Source: CALCHA01 sp035548175
Lineage (GTDB): Bacteria > Planctomycetota > Phycisphaerae > WQYP01
Assembly (NCBI GenBank): GCA_035548175.1
Contig: DASZTO010000097.1
Coordinates: 1 to 64,000, forward strand
DNA: 64,000 bases
Direction: 5' to 3'
The translations under genes were made by a program, and so were the position numbers. The notes below the pieces were generated by a model. It saw nothing but the letters and a program-made list of their open reading frames with translations, searched no databases and was not told where the DNA came from. Shown one piece after another: positions 34,623 through 42,330 of this stretch. How positions within the stretch are numbered: the first letter of the stretch is position 1; each line of letters begins with the position of its first letter.

Positions 34623-35288
34623 GTGTCCCATCAACAGTTCGATCGGTTACTCGAACAGGTGCGTGCGCGCTGCCTGAGCATGGCGGCGATGGTGCAGCAG
34701 GCGGTGGCGCTGGCGTGCGATGCGATCACGCGGCTGGACGTGGATGCTGCGCGCAAGGCGGTGGCGGCGGAGGAGCGGATCGACGAAGAGGATGTGGAGG
34801 TGGAGCGTCAGGCGATCAACCTGATGATTTTGCATCATCCCTCGGCGACGGATTTCCGGGCGGTGTTCGGGATCGTGAAGATCAACGCGAACCTGGAGCG
34901 GATCGGGGATTGCGCGGCGTCTGTGGCGGAGCAGGCGCGGCGGGTGGCGGCGGCGGGGATCGAAGTGCCGCGGGAGGTCAAGCAGATTGCGGAGGCGGCG
35001 CTGAAGCAGGTGCAGCTGACGGTGCAGTGCCTGGGGTCGATGGATCCGGACCTGGCGCAGGAGGTATCGCGTGCGGACGATGCGGTGGACGCGCTCAACA
35101 GCCAGATTCAGCTCGATCGGCAGACGGCGATGGAGCGCGACCGGGCGAGCGTGCCGGGGAATGTGGCGCTGCTGGTGGCGGCGAAGTATTTCGAGCGGAT
35201 CGGGGACAACTGCGTGAACATCGCGGAGGATGTGGTGTATTTGATGCGCGGGGAGATCGTGCGGCATACGCATGATCCGAATCGCTGA
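34623..35288 (+). CDS. phoU: Phosphate signalling protein PhoU
   Basis: PhoU links the Pst phosphate transporter to the PhoR/PhoB system and limits phosphate signalling. The 221-residue product has two homologous three-helix bundles, with the metal-binding E/RxxD motifs in NANLERIGDCA (about 90) and AAKYFERIGDNCVNIAE (about 190). GTG 34623 is chosen because GAGGAG sits eight bases upstream and the protein then begins like other PhoU proteins; GTG 34593 is possible. No pst or pho genes are adjacent, though ppk1 lies in the same run of genes. Confidence 0.93.
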   Translation: MSHQQFDRLLEQVRARCLSMAAMVQQAVALACDAITRLDVDAARKAVAAEERIDEEDVEVERQAINLMILHHPSATDFRAVFGIVKINANLERIGDCAASVAEQARRVAAAGIEVPREVKQIAEAALKQVQLTVQCLGSMDPDLAQEVSRADDAVDALNSQIQLDRQTAMERDRASVPGNVALLVAAKYFERIGDNCVNIAEDVVYLMRGEIVRHTHDPNR

Positions 35289-35300
35289 CGGACGGGGGAA

Positions 35301-35383
35301 TTGTCCACAAATACACACAAATGGGCACGAATGGCGCCTTTTGCGGGGAAATTTGTGTGCATTTGTGGGAATTTGTGGATGGG
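35301..35383. repeat. CCACAAAT-type inverted word array
   Basis: The left arm (35301-35334) has CCACAAAT, CACACAAAT and GCACGAAT words; the right arm (35349-35383) has their complements, such as ATTTGTGTGC and ATTTGTGGG. The arms pair imperfectly over about 30 bases. It lies between convergent phoU and the metallophosphoesterase gene and may serve as a two-way transcript end. Confidence 0.7.
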
Positions 35384-35400
35384 TAAGGCGGTGAGGGCGC

Positions 35401-36180
35401 TTACGCATAGGCGGGGGTTTCGGTGAAGCGGTGGAGTTGGACGGTGCCGGCGTGGACGGTGAGATAGGTGGAGGGGTGTTCGGTCCAGCAGCCGGAGTTG
35501 TAGTAGGCGATGGGGTTGTGGGGGGTGGGTTCCTGGGCGTCGGGTTGATGGGTGTGGCCGCAGATGACGCCGTCGCAGTCGTTTCTGGCGGCGAGGTGGC
35601 GTGCGCCGTGGCGGATGCGTTCGACGCAGCGTACGAAGACCTTGCTTTTGCGCTTGGCGAGGCGGGCGACGTAGTGGGTGCGGTCGATTTTCTGGAGCAG
35701 CCAGTAGCCGGCATCGGCGAGGCGGGTGAGGACGGGGTGGTCTTCGATGAAGCGGTCGAACTGGTGGCCGTGGACGATGAGGAGGCGGCGGCCGGCGGTG
35801 CGGAGGATGTATTGCTCGACGACGGCGACGCCCAGGAGGTGGGAGACGATGTCGGCGGAGCCGTCGTGGTTGCCGGCGATCCAGACGGTTTCGAGCTTGT
35901 CGGAGAGGTGGCGGATTTGGGAGAGGACTTTCCAGTGGGTTTTCTTGAGGCGGCGGAAGTCGATGGAATCGAAGACGTCGCCGTTGATGATGAGGCGGCG
36001 GGCGCGGATGTGGCCATCGAGGAGGGATTGGAGGAAGGCGGCGCAGGCTTTGGCCTGGCAGTTTTCGGCACCCAGGTGGATGTCGGAGATGATGACGGCG
36101 TCGAATGATGATTCGGCATCGGGGGGGGTGAAGTCGGGTTCTTCGGGTACCGCTTCCAGCGGCGGGCATGCCAGGGTCAT
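35401..36180 (-). CDS. Calcineurin-like metallophosphoesterase (LpxH-like)
   Basis: A 259-residue hydrolase with the full metal-ligand set: ISDIHLG (about 31-37), NGDVFD (about 65-70), GNHD (about 101-104), VHGHQFD (about 139) and CGHTHQP (about 208). The spacing and the RxLxKxxxW and KIDRTHYVARLAKRKSK regions resemble UDP-2,3-diacylglucosamine hydrolases of lipid A synthesis and a related group of unknown substrate. With an LpxL-like acyltransferase also in the window, a lipid A role is possible but not proven. ATG 36180 follows AGGAGGTG. Confidence 0.82.
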   Translation of the reverse strand: MTLACPPLEAVPEEPDFTPPDAESSFDAVIISDIHLGAENCQAKACAAFLQSLLDGHIRARRLIINGDVFDSIDFRRLKKTHWKVLSQIRHLSDKLETVWIAGNHDGSADIVSHLLGVAVVEQYILRTAGRRLLIVHGHQFDRFIEDHPVLTRLADAGYWLLQKIDRTHYVARLAKRKSKVFVRCVERIRHGARHLAARNDCDGVICGHTHQPDAQEPTPHNPIAYYNSGCWTEHPSTYLTVHAGTVQLHRFTETPAYA

Positions 36181-36305
36181 GGGACACCTCCTGTGGGAGG
36201 ATCGTCAGTGCGTGTGTGGATGGCGCTCGGGGGGCGCGAGGGTTTTGGCATTGCCTAATGCCGATTGCCTATTGTCCATTGCCAATTGGGGGGCGATGGT
36301 CAACC

Positions 36306-36349
36306 GGTAATTGGTAACTGGTAATTGGTAATTGGTAATTGGTAATTGG
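36306..36349. repeat. Tandem TAATTGG array before atpC
   Basis: Six near-identical 7-base units (GGTAATT, one GGTAACT) run head to tail, and their last unit supplies the -35 hexamer TTGGCA of the atpC promoter. Related AATTGG and ATTGCC words extend back to about 36,250. Confidence 0.85.
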
Positions 36350-36374
36350 CAAGCTGCCCCTGTTTTCGTAAAAT
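36346..36374 (+). promoter_or_regulatory. Sigma-70 promoter of atpC
   Basis: TTGGCA (36346-36351), a 17-base spacer and TAAAAT (36369-36374) fit the housekeeping consensus well. The start would be near 36,381, with a leader of about 20 bases containing CAGGAG before ATG 36402. Confidence 0.7.
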
Positions 36375-36401
36375 GCTTGCCTCTCTCAAACAGGAGTTTC
36401 C

Positions 36402-36806
36402 ATGCCCGCGCCTTTCAAAGCGTCGCTGATTACGCCCGAAGCCATCGTTCTGGAGACCACGGTCACGCAGGCGCAAGTGCCGGCGTTTGATGGGCTTGTG
36501 GGGATTATGCACCAGCGGGCGCCGCTGTTGGCGAAGCTGGGGACGGGGGTGCTGCGGCTGGATACGGCCAGCGGGGCGGGGGGGCGGCAGGAGTTTCTGG
36601 TGTCAGGGGGCTATGCGCAGATGAAGGATGATGAGCTGACGATATTGACGACGGAGGCGATTCCGGCGGAGAAGGTGACGCAGCAGTTCATTGCCGGGGA
36701 GCAGGCGAAACTGTCGGCGGTGACGGGGGAGGATGTGGCGTCGCTGGATCGGCGGCAGGCGATCGAGGCGCGGATTCGCGCGGCGAAGCAGATGGCGAAG
36801 GGGTGA
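36402..36806 (+). CDS. atpC: F1F0 ATP synthase epsilon subunit, orphan
   Basis: The epsilon subunit links the F1 gamma shaft to the c-ring and regulates ATP hydrolysis. The 134-residue length and features fit: an N-terminal beta-sandwich (SLITPEAIVLETTVTQAQVPAFDGLVGIMHQRAPLLAKLGTG pattern), GGYAQMKDDELTILTTEA, and a C-terminal helical hairpin starting near 88. It has its own promoter. The other ATP synthase genes are absent here; atpC usually ends an atpAGD operon, so this is a displaced gene. CAGGAG precedes the ATG. Confidence 0.92.
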   Translation: MPAPFKASLITPEAIVLETTVTQAQVPAFDGLVGIMHQRAPLLAKLGTGVLRLDTASGAGGRQEFLVSGGYAQMKDDELTILTTEAIPAEKVTQQFIAGEQAKLSAVTGEDVASLDRRQAIEARIRAAKQMAKG

Positions 36807-36815
36807 TTGGTAAAT

Positions 36816-36906
36816 AGTAATTGGTAATTGGTAATTAGTAATTCGCTGTCGCGGGTGATGGGAGCCCCATTTTCCGGCGTCAGCCAATTACCAGTTACCA
36901 ATTACT
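36816..36906. repeat. Inverted TAATTGG arrays between convergent genes
   Basis: Left arm 36816-36836 and right arm 36886-36906 are complementary at 20 of 21 bases. Both are made of TAATTGG units like the array before atpC. The right arm includes the stop codon of the convergent glycosyltransferase gene. Confidence 0.85.
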
Positions 36907-38062
36907 TCGTCCCACCCAGGTCTTTCCATAATTGCAAAAACCGCTCGGCCATGGCGCTCACGGCGTTCTGGGCGTACACGCGCGCCCGGGCGCGATCGAC
37001 GAAGGGGGGGCGGAGGGTCGAGTCGTTCATGTATTCTTCGAGGCGGGCGGCGATGAATCGCGGGGCGGAGTGGCGGGCGACCAGGCCGGTGTCGCCGTGG
37101 GAGACCAGTTCGGTCATGGCGGGCACGGGGGTGGCGATGACGGGGGTTCCGGCGGCCATGGCGGCGAGGAGGGCGCCGGTGCCAGTCGAGTGGTCGGGCG
37201 TGGCGAGGAGGACGTCGGCGGCGTGGACGAGCGCGGACCAGCGGGCGCTGCCGGGGGCGACGACGAGGAGATCGGGATCAGGCAGTGCGTCACGGAAGCG
37301 GTCAAGGCCGGGGTCTGTGGCGCGGCGGTCGGAGAGTGAGTTGCCGCCGGCGTCTTCGCGGAAGCGTGGATTTTCGCGGACGAGGACGCGGGTGCGGGGA
37401 TAGATTTGCTGGAGGATGGCGCCGGACCAGAGGCCCCAATCGTGGCGGGCGGAGGGCCCGTCGCCGGCGAGGAGGAGGATGGGGCCTTCATCGGGGGCGA
37501 TGCCCAGGGCGAGACGGAGTGCGGCGATGCCTTCCTCGGGGGCTTTGGCGTCGGCCATGGAGACGGCGGGGGGGATGAGGGAGATGCGATCGGGGGCGAC
37601 AGCGGCGGCGAGGGCCTGGGCGGTGGCGGAGGACATGGCGACCCATCGCCAGGCGGGGCGGTCGAGGACGCGCAGGAGGCGGGTCTGGCGGCGGTCGGGG
37701 GGTTCGGTAAACAGGCCGACGCATGGGAGTTTTTTTCCAAAGGCGACGGTTGCGGCGACGATGGCGGACATGCCCCAGGCGTGGACGAGGGTTGGGCGGG
37801 CATCCCAGGTGAAGAGCGCGCGGCGGAGGGCGCGCCAGCCGGTGGGATCGGCCCAGCCGGCGGAGCGGATGGTGAGCATTCCATCGAAGATGTCGGCGAG
37901 GCCTGCCTGGCGTGCGAGTTCGACGGTGTCGTGCGGGCCGAGGACCGCGAGGCGATGGCGCACGTCGCCCGCCTGATGGCTGGCAGCCTTGAGCAGAAGC
38001 GCCAGCTGCTCGAATCCCTCGGCGGTGGTGGTGCGGTCCAGGAGGTGCAGCACGTCGATCAT
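36902..38062 (-). CDS. Glycosyltransferase of the GT-B (family 4-like) type
   Basis: A 386-residue cytoplasmic or membrane-associated enzyme. The N-terminal Rossmann domain starts MIDVLHLLDRTTTAEGFEQLALLLKAA and includes LVHAWGMSAIVAATVA. The C-terminal domain has GPILLLAGDGPSARHDWGL, then VHAADVLLATPDHSTGTGALLAAMAAGTPVIATPVPAMTELV, where the usual EGxxxxxLEA motif is replaced by STGTGALLAAMA. The sugar donor and acceptor cannot be named. TATAGT ends seven bases before ATG 38062 and no ribosome site is seen, so the message may be leaderless. Convergent with atpC. Confidence 0.75.
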   Translation of the reverse strand: MIDVLHLLDRTTTAEGFEQLALLLKAASHQAGDVRHRLAVLGPHDTVELARQAGLADIFDGMLTIRSAGWADPTGWRALRRALFTWDARPTLVHAWGMSAIVAATVAFGKKLPCVGLFTEPPDRRQTRLLRVLDRPAWRWVAMSSATAQALAAAVAPDRISLIPPAVSMADAKAPEEGIAALRLALGIAPDEGPILLLAGDGPSARHDWGLWSGAILQQIYPRTRVLVRENPRFREDAGGNSLSDRRATDPGLDRFRDALPDPDLLVVAPGSARWSALVHAADVLLATPDHSTGTGALLAAMAAGTPVIATPVPAMTELVSHGDTGLVARHSAPRFIAARLEEYMNDSTLRPPFVDRARARVYAQNAVSAMAERFLQLWKDLGGTK

Positions 38063-38154
38063 GGGCGGCACTATAACGCAGGCATCGCCGGAGCGCGCGC
38101 GTCGGCGGGACGGGGGCATTTACCATTTGGCTGGGAGGATTTACCATTCATGGC

Positions 38155-38865
38155 ATGAGTGACACGACGCCATCGACGGATCCCAAGGAAACTGCGGACG
38201 CTCCGGAGCGGGTGGAACTGCCGCCGCCGCAGGGTGGGTCGGCTGTCGATGAAGGGACGGTGGGGGGGGCCGAGGTGGGGGCCGAGGGGCGGGCGGATTT
38301 GACGGCGGAGTCGATGCCGCTGGATCAGGTGATCGAGGCGTTGCTGTTTTCGACGGATGTGCCATTGTCGGCGGGGAAATTGGCGGAGATCGTGGGGCTG
38401 GATTCGACCAAGCCGATCAAGCAGGCGATCGAGCATTTGAATCGCTGCTACGAGATGCGGCCGGGGATGGGGGGAGAAGGCGCGGGGGGAGGCGGGGGGG
38501 CGTATCGGATTGAGGAGCGGGCGGGGGGGTATCAGCTTTTGACGTTGCCGCAGTATGCGCAGTACATCGAGCGGCTGGTGAGGAAGAAGGATGAGGGTCG
38601 GTTGACGCCGGCATCGCTGGAGACGCTGGCGATCGTGGCGTACAAGCAGCCGATCACGCGGGCGGGTGTGGAGGTGATTCGGGGGGTGGCGTGCGGGGAG
38701 ACGCTGCGGACGCTGATGGAGCACAATCTGGTGAAGATCGTGGGGCGTGCGGAGGAGATCGGCCGGCCGATGCTGTATGGGACGACGCGGTATTTTCTGG
38801 AGGTGTTCGGCCTGGCGAACATCAAGGATTTGCCGAAGTCGGATGCGCTCAAAGAGCCCAGGTGA
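38155..38865 (+). CDS. scpB: Segregation and condensation protein B
   Basis: ScpB binds ScpA within the SMC-ScpAB condensin complex for chromosome segregation. A low-complexity acidic N-terminus (about 1-50) precedes two winged-helix domains: LDQVIEALLFSTDVPLSAGKLAEIVGL near 53, and RLTPASLETLAIVAYKQPITRAGVEVIRGV near 155 followed by GRPMLYGTTRYFLEVFGL. The 236 residues include a Gly-rich insert near 105. scpA is not adjacent. TACCAT lies seven bases before ATG 38155 with no ribosome site. Confidence 0.93.
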   Translation: MSDTTPSTDPKETADAPERVELPPPQGGSAVDEGTVGGAEVGAEGRADLTAESMPLDQVIEALLFSTDVPLSAGKLAEIVGLDSTKPIKQAIEHLNRCYEMRPGMGGEGAGGGGGAYRIEERAGGYQLLTLPQYAQYIERLVRKKDEGRLTPASLETLAIVAYKQPITRAGVEVIRGVACGETLRTLMEHNLVKIVGRAEEIGRPMLYGTTRYFLEVFGLANIKDLPKSDALKEPR

Positions 38866-38903
38866 TGTGGCGTCAAGGAGTACCGCCTTACGGCGGGAGC
38901 ATC

Positions 38904-39476
38904 ATGGCAGACCCCGCGATCCTCGCTGTGCCGTCCGCGGATTACGGTCCGCTGCCGGTGATACTGTTTTATGGCTTTGCGGCGTTGACGCTGGGATCGG
39001 CGGCGGCGGTGGCGCTTTCGGCCAACATTGTTCGGGCGGCGGCGGCGCTGCTTTTTGCGCTGATTGGGATTGCGGGGCTTTACCTGCTGTTGCGCGCGGA
39101 TTTTCTGGCGGCGGCGCAGCTGGTGGTGTATGTCGGGGGGACGCTGATCCTGATGATCTTCGGGATCATGCTGACCTCGCGGCAGCAGCAGGCGGCGGAG
39201 GGATTGCGGTCGCGGGCGGCGCGGCAGCGGGAGTTTCTGTGGGGCGCCCTGGCGGCGCTGGGGCTGGCGTCGCCGCTGGCGACGGCGTTGCTGCTGGCGC
39301 CGTGGAAGCGGCCGGCGCTGGGCGCCGCGACGCAGCCTTCGGTGGAGGATTTGGGGCGGTCGCTGCTGGACCAGGGGCAATTTTTGCTGCCGTTCGAATT
39401 GCTGTCGCTGTTGCTGCTGGCGGTGATGATAGGGGCGGCGTACCTGGCCAAGTCGCGGCGTCCGTTGCCGCATTAG
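38904..39476 (+). CDS. nuoJ: NADH-quinone oxidoreductase subunit J
   Basis: A membrane subunit of respiratory complex I. A 190-residue protein with about five transmembrane helices; the second to third (ANIVRAAAALLFALIGIAGLYLLLRADFLAAAQLVVYVGGTLILMIFGIML) contain the typical FLAAAQLVVYVGG pattern, and the last helix is LLSLLLLAVMIGAAYLA. ATG 38904 follows a GGGAG site. It is 12 bases before nuoK, so the three nuo genes form one operon. Genes for the hydrophilic arm and for H, I and N are not in the window. Confidence 0.92.
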   Translation: MADPAILAVPSADYGPLPVILFYGFAALTLGSAAAVALSANIVRAAAALLFALIGIAGLYLLLRADFLAAAQLVVYVGGTLILMIFGIMLTSRQQQAAEGLRSRAARQREFLWGALAALGLASPLATALLLAPWKRPALGAATQPSVEDLGRSLLDQGQFLLPFELLSLLLLAVMIGAAYLAKSRRPLPH

Positions 39477-39488
39477 TGTGGAAGGCGC

Positions 39489-39818
39489 ATGACACTCACG
39501 TTGACGCATTTTCTGGTGCTCTCGGCGCTGCTGCTGGCGTCGGGTCTGCTGACGATGGTGCTGAAGCGCAACGCGATCGGGATGCTGATGGGGGTGGAGC
39601 TGGTGCTGAATGCGGCGGCGCTGAACCTGACGGCGTTCAATGCTTTCGCTCCCGCGCCGGCGAGCGGCGGTGGTCCGCGGCTCGATGGGCAGATTTTCAC
39701 GCTGTTCATCATTGTGATCGCGGCGGCCGAGGCGGCGATCGCGCTGGCGATCTTCCTGAATTTCTACAACAACTTCACGACGATCGACGTGGACCGCGGG
39801 GCGCACCTGAAAGGGTAG
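39489..39818 (+). CDS. nuoK: NADH-quinone oxidoreductase subunit K
   Basis: A 109-residue, three-helix antiporter-like subunit of complex I. It has TLTHFLVLSALLLASGLLTMVLKRNAIGMLMGVELVLNAAALNLTAF, including the conserved Glu in GVELVLNA on helix 2, and FIIVIAAAEAAIALAIFLN with the second conserved Glu on helix 3. Both are needed for proton movement in known homologues. It lies 12 bases after nuoJ and 50 bases before nuoL. Confidence 0.95.
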   Translation: MTLTLTHFLVLSALLLASGLLTMVLKRNAIGMLMGVELVLNAAALNLTAFNAFAPAPASGGGPRLDGQIFTLFIIVIAAAEAAIALAIFLNFYNNFTTIDVDRGAHLKG

Positions 39819-39868
39819 TCGCCGGCCCGCGAATTTGCGGTTTGAATTTTGCGTTTTGAGTTTTACCC

Positions 39869-42109
39869 GTGCCGACCGCTCATTATCTGATTCTCGCCGC
39901 GTTGCTGCCGCTGGTATCGTTCGTGGTGCTGATGGCGCGGGGGAAGCACTTCGGCCGGTTCGCGGGTCCGTTCGCGACGGTGCTGGTGTTCGGATCGCTG
40001 GGTCTGTCGGTGATCGGGACGGTGACGTGGATCGCCAAGCCGGAGTTCAACGCGGCGCATTATGTGGAGACGCTGTCGTACCGCTGGATTCCGCTGCCTG
40101 CGACCGCGTCGCCGGTGACGGTGCCGGATGTGACGGCGGCGGCGACCGCTCCGGCGACGAACGCGGCGGCGGCGGCGGCGCAGGGAGGCGGCGGCGGAAT
40201 TCCTTTCGGCGTGCTGGTGGATTCGTTGTCGATCGCGATGTTCACGATGGTGACGCTGGTGGCGGCGCTGGTGCATCTGTTTGCGATTGCCTACATGGCC
40301 GAGGATCCCAAAGCGCCGCGGTTTTTCGCGCTGCTCGGGCTGTTCTGTTTTGCGATGCTCGGGCTGGTGCTGTCCAATTCGCTGCCGCAGATTTTCTTTT
40401 TCTGGGAGCTTGTGGGGATCGCGTCCTACCTGCTGATCGGGTTCTGGCATGAGAACCGGGCGCCGGCGACGGCGTCGCTGAAGGCGGTGCTGGTGAACCG
40501 TGTGGGAGACGCGCTTTTTCTCATGGGGATCGGGCTGCTGACGGTGCATGTGGGCATAGCCAATCTGACGCTTTACGATTCTTCCAGCACGCCGGTGCTT
40601 GCATCGGCGGTGGCTTCAACGGGACAGACGGAGCTGCTGAATCCGCAGCCGCAGTCGATTCTGCAGGATTTCACGCGTCTGGCGGTGGCGTCGGACGCGG
40701 GGTCGATTTTGTTTCACAATTTCGGCGCGTCGTTCCTGGGACTTTCGTGGTTGACGTGGGCGGGACTGTGCATTTTTGCGGGGGCGGCGGCGAAGTCGGC
40801 GCAGTTCCCGCTGCACGTGTGGCTGCCGGATGCGATGGCCGGTCCGACGCCGGTGTCGGCGCTGATCCACGCGGCGACGATGGTGGCGGCCGGGGTGTTT
40901 TTGGTGGCGCGTGTCTATCCGATCCTGACGATGGACGCCCGGCTGATCATCGCGGTGCTGGGATGCGTGACGCTGGCGATCGGGGCGCTGATCGCCCTGG
41001 TGCAGACGGACCTGAAGCAGATACTGGCCTATTCGACGATCTCGCAACTGGGCTACATGATGCTGTTTCTGGGGGTTGGCGGATATGTGGCGGGGCTGAT
41101 GCACCTGTTCACGCACGCGTTTTTCAAGGCGGGCCTTTTTTTGGCGGCGGGCTCGGTGTTGCACAACCTGCATCACCAGCAGGACTTGCGGCGGATGGGG
41201 GGGCTGTGGAAACGGCTGCCGATCACGGCTTTCGCGGCGCTGCTTGCGGGGCTTTCGCTGGCGGCCGCGCCGTGGTTTTCGGGGGCATTCTCGAAGGAAC
41301 TGGGGATGGCCTGTGTGTACGACTTCGCGCATCGGCTCTCGCTGGGGGGCGGCGGCCAGGCCAAATACGCGATGACGCTGTTTTGGGTGCCGACGATCGC
41401 ATCCTATGTGACGGCCTTTTACATCGCCCGCTTGTGGTGGCTGACGTTCGGGGGCGCTCCGCGCGACGAAAAGCTGCTTCAGCACCTGCCCCCGCCCCAT
41501 GAAAATGCCCTGATGACGCTGCCGCTGATTCTGCTGGCGTTCCTGTCGTTGTCGCTGTGGTTCGGTCCCTTTTTTGGGGTAGCGAGCCTGATCGGGAAGT
41601 CGCTTCCGCCGGGGGTTCCGATCGTGCGGCCGTCGGAAGGGACGCAGGCGCTGATCGCGCCGTTTCTTTCGTACGCATTTGCGGCGGCGCTGATCGTGCC
41701 GCTGTGGTATTGGCGAGGCTTTGGGCTGGCGGAGCGGTTCATTCGCCTGCCGGGGATCAACCTGCTGTACGTGTGGCTGCGGGAGAAGATGTTTTTCGAT
41801 GATTTGTACCGCGGCGTGCTGGTGACGTCGACGCTGGCGGCGGCGGGGGTGCTGGCGTTCTGCGACCGATTCCTGGTGGATGGGGTGGTCAACGGGGTGG
41901 GCATGCTGGCGCGCGTGCTGGGGCGTCTGAGCGACCTGTTCGACCGGGATGGAATTGACGGGGCGGTCAACGGGATGGCGAGCACGGCGGCGGCGGCGAG
42001 CCGAGCCGCCCTGACGACCCAGACGGGCCGGATTCGGACCTACCTGCTGGTGCTGCTATGGGCGCTGGCGGCGACGGCGACGCTGCTGCTGCTGGTGCTT
42101 CCGCGCTGA
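39869..42109 (+). CDS. nuoL: NADH-quinone oxidoreductase subunit L
   Basis: The distal antiporter-like subunit of complex I with a long lateral helix. The 746-residue protein has an Ala-rich insert near 80-110, the key FFFWELVGIASYLLIGFWHE (Glu of the discontinuous helix 5), the KSAQFPLHVWLPDAMAGPTPVSALIHAATMVAAGV block with the conserved Lys and His, LKQILAYSTISQLGYM, and a long C-terminal amphipathic section (about 600-720). Start GTG 39869 has no clear ribosome site. No nuoM or nuoN follows; the next gene is unrelated. Confidence 0.95.
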   Translation: MPTAHYLILAALLPLVSFVVLMARGKHFGRFAGPFATVLVFGSLGLSVIGTVTWIAKPEFNAAHYVETLSYRWIPLPATASPVTVPDVTAAATAPATNAAAAAAQGGGGGIPFGVLVDSLSIAMFTMVTLVAALVHLFAIAYMAEDPKAPRFFALLGLFCFAMLGLVLSNSLPQIFFFWELVGIASYLLIGFWHENRAPATASLKAVLVNRVGDALFLMGIGLLTVHVGIANLTLYDSSSTPVLASAVASTGQTELLNPQPQSILQDFTRLAVASDAGSILFHNFGASFLGLSWLTWAGLCIFAGAAAKSAQFPLHVWLPDAMAGPTPVSALIHAATMVAAGVFLVARVYPILTMDARLIIAVLGCVTLAIGALIALVQTDLKQILAYSTISQLGYMMLFLGVGGYVAGLMHLFTHAFFKAGLFLAAGSVLHNLHHQQDLRRMGGLWKRLPITAFAALLAGLSLAAAPWFSGAFSKELGMACVYDFAHRLSLGGGGQAKYAMTLFWVPTIASYVTAFYIARLWWLTFGGAPRDEKLLQHLPPPHENALMTLPLILLAFLSLSLWFGPFFGVASLIGKSLPPGVPIVRPSEGTQALIAPFLSYAFAAALIVPLWYWRGFGLAERFIRLPGINLLYVWLREKMFFDDLYRGVLVTSTLAAAGVLAFCDRFLVDGVVNGVGMLARVLGRLSDLFDRDGIDGAVNGMASTAAAASRAALTTQTGRIRTYLLVLLWALAATATLLLLVLPR

Positions 42110-42185
42110 TCGCGGGCGGGGCGGCGGAACGTTGCGGTTTCCTGTTGGGCGTGGGAGATTACGGAACCACTGCTGAAGTACCATC

Positions 42186-42213
42186 TTGACACCATCGGCG
42201 GCCTCATTAGACT
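42186..42213 (+). promoter_or_regulatory. Sigma-70-like promoter
   Basis: A perfect TTGACA (42186-42191), a 16-base spacer and TAGACT (42208-42213) lie 118 bases before the start of the coiled-coil protein gene, giving a leader of about 110 bases. Confidence 0.6.
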
Positions 42214-42330
42214 ACGGGTAGCGTGGTCGGATCGTGCAGCTATCCCGTTGGCTCATTTCGCGGGACCGGGTCGCACCACCTCCTGTCGATGGCAAACCGC
42301 AGAACAGCTCGTTTTTAGGGAGGCGCCTCT

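Noticed and set aside
36306..36349. Possible CRISPR array
   Set aside because: Units are only seven bases and have no spacers, and no cas genes are in the window.
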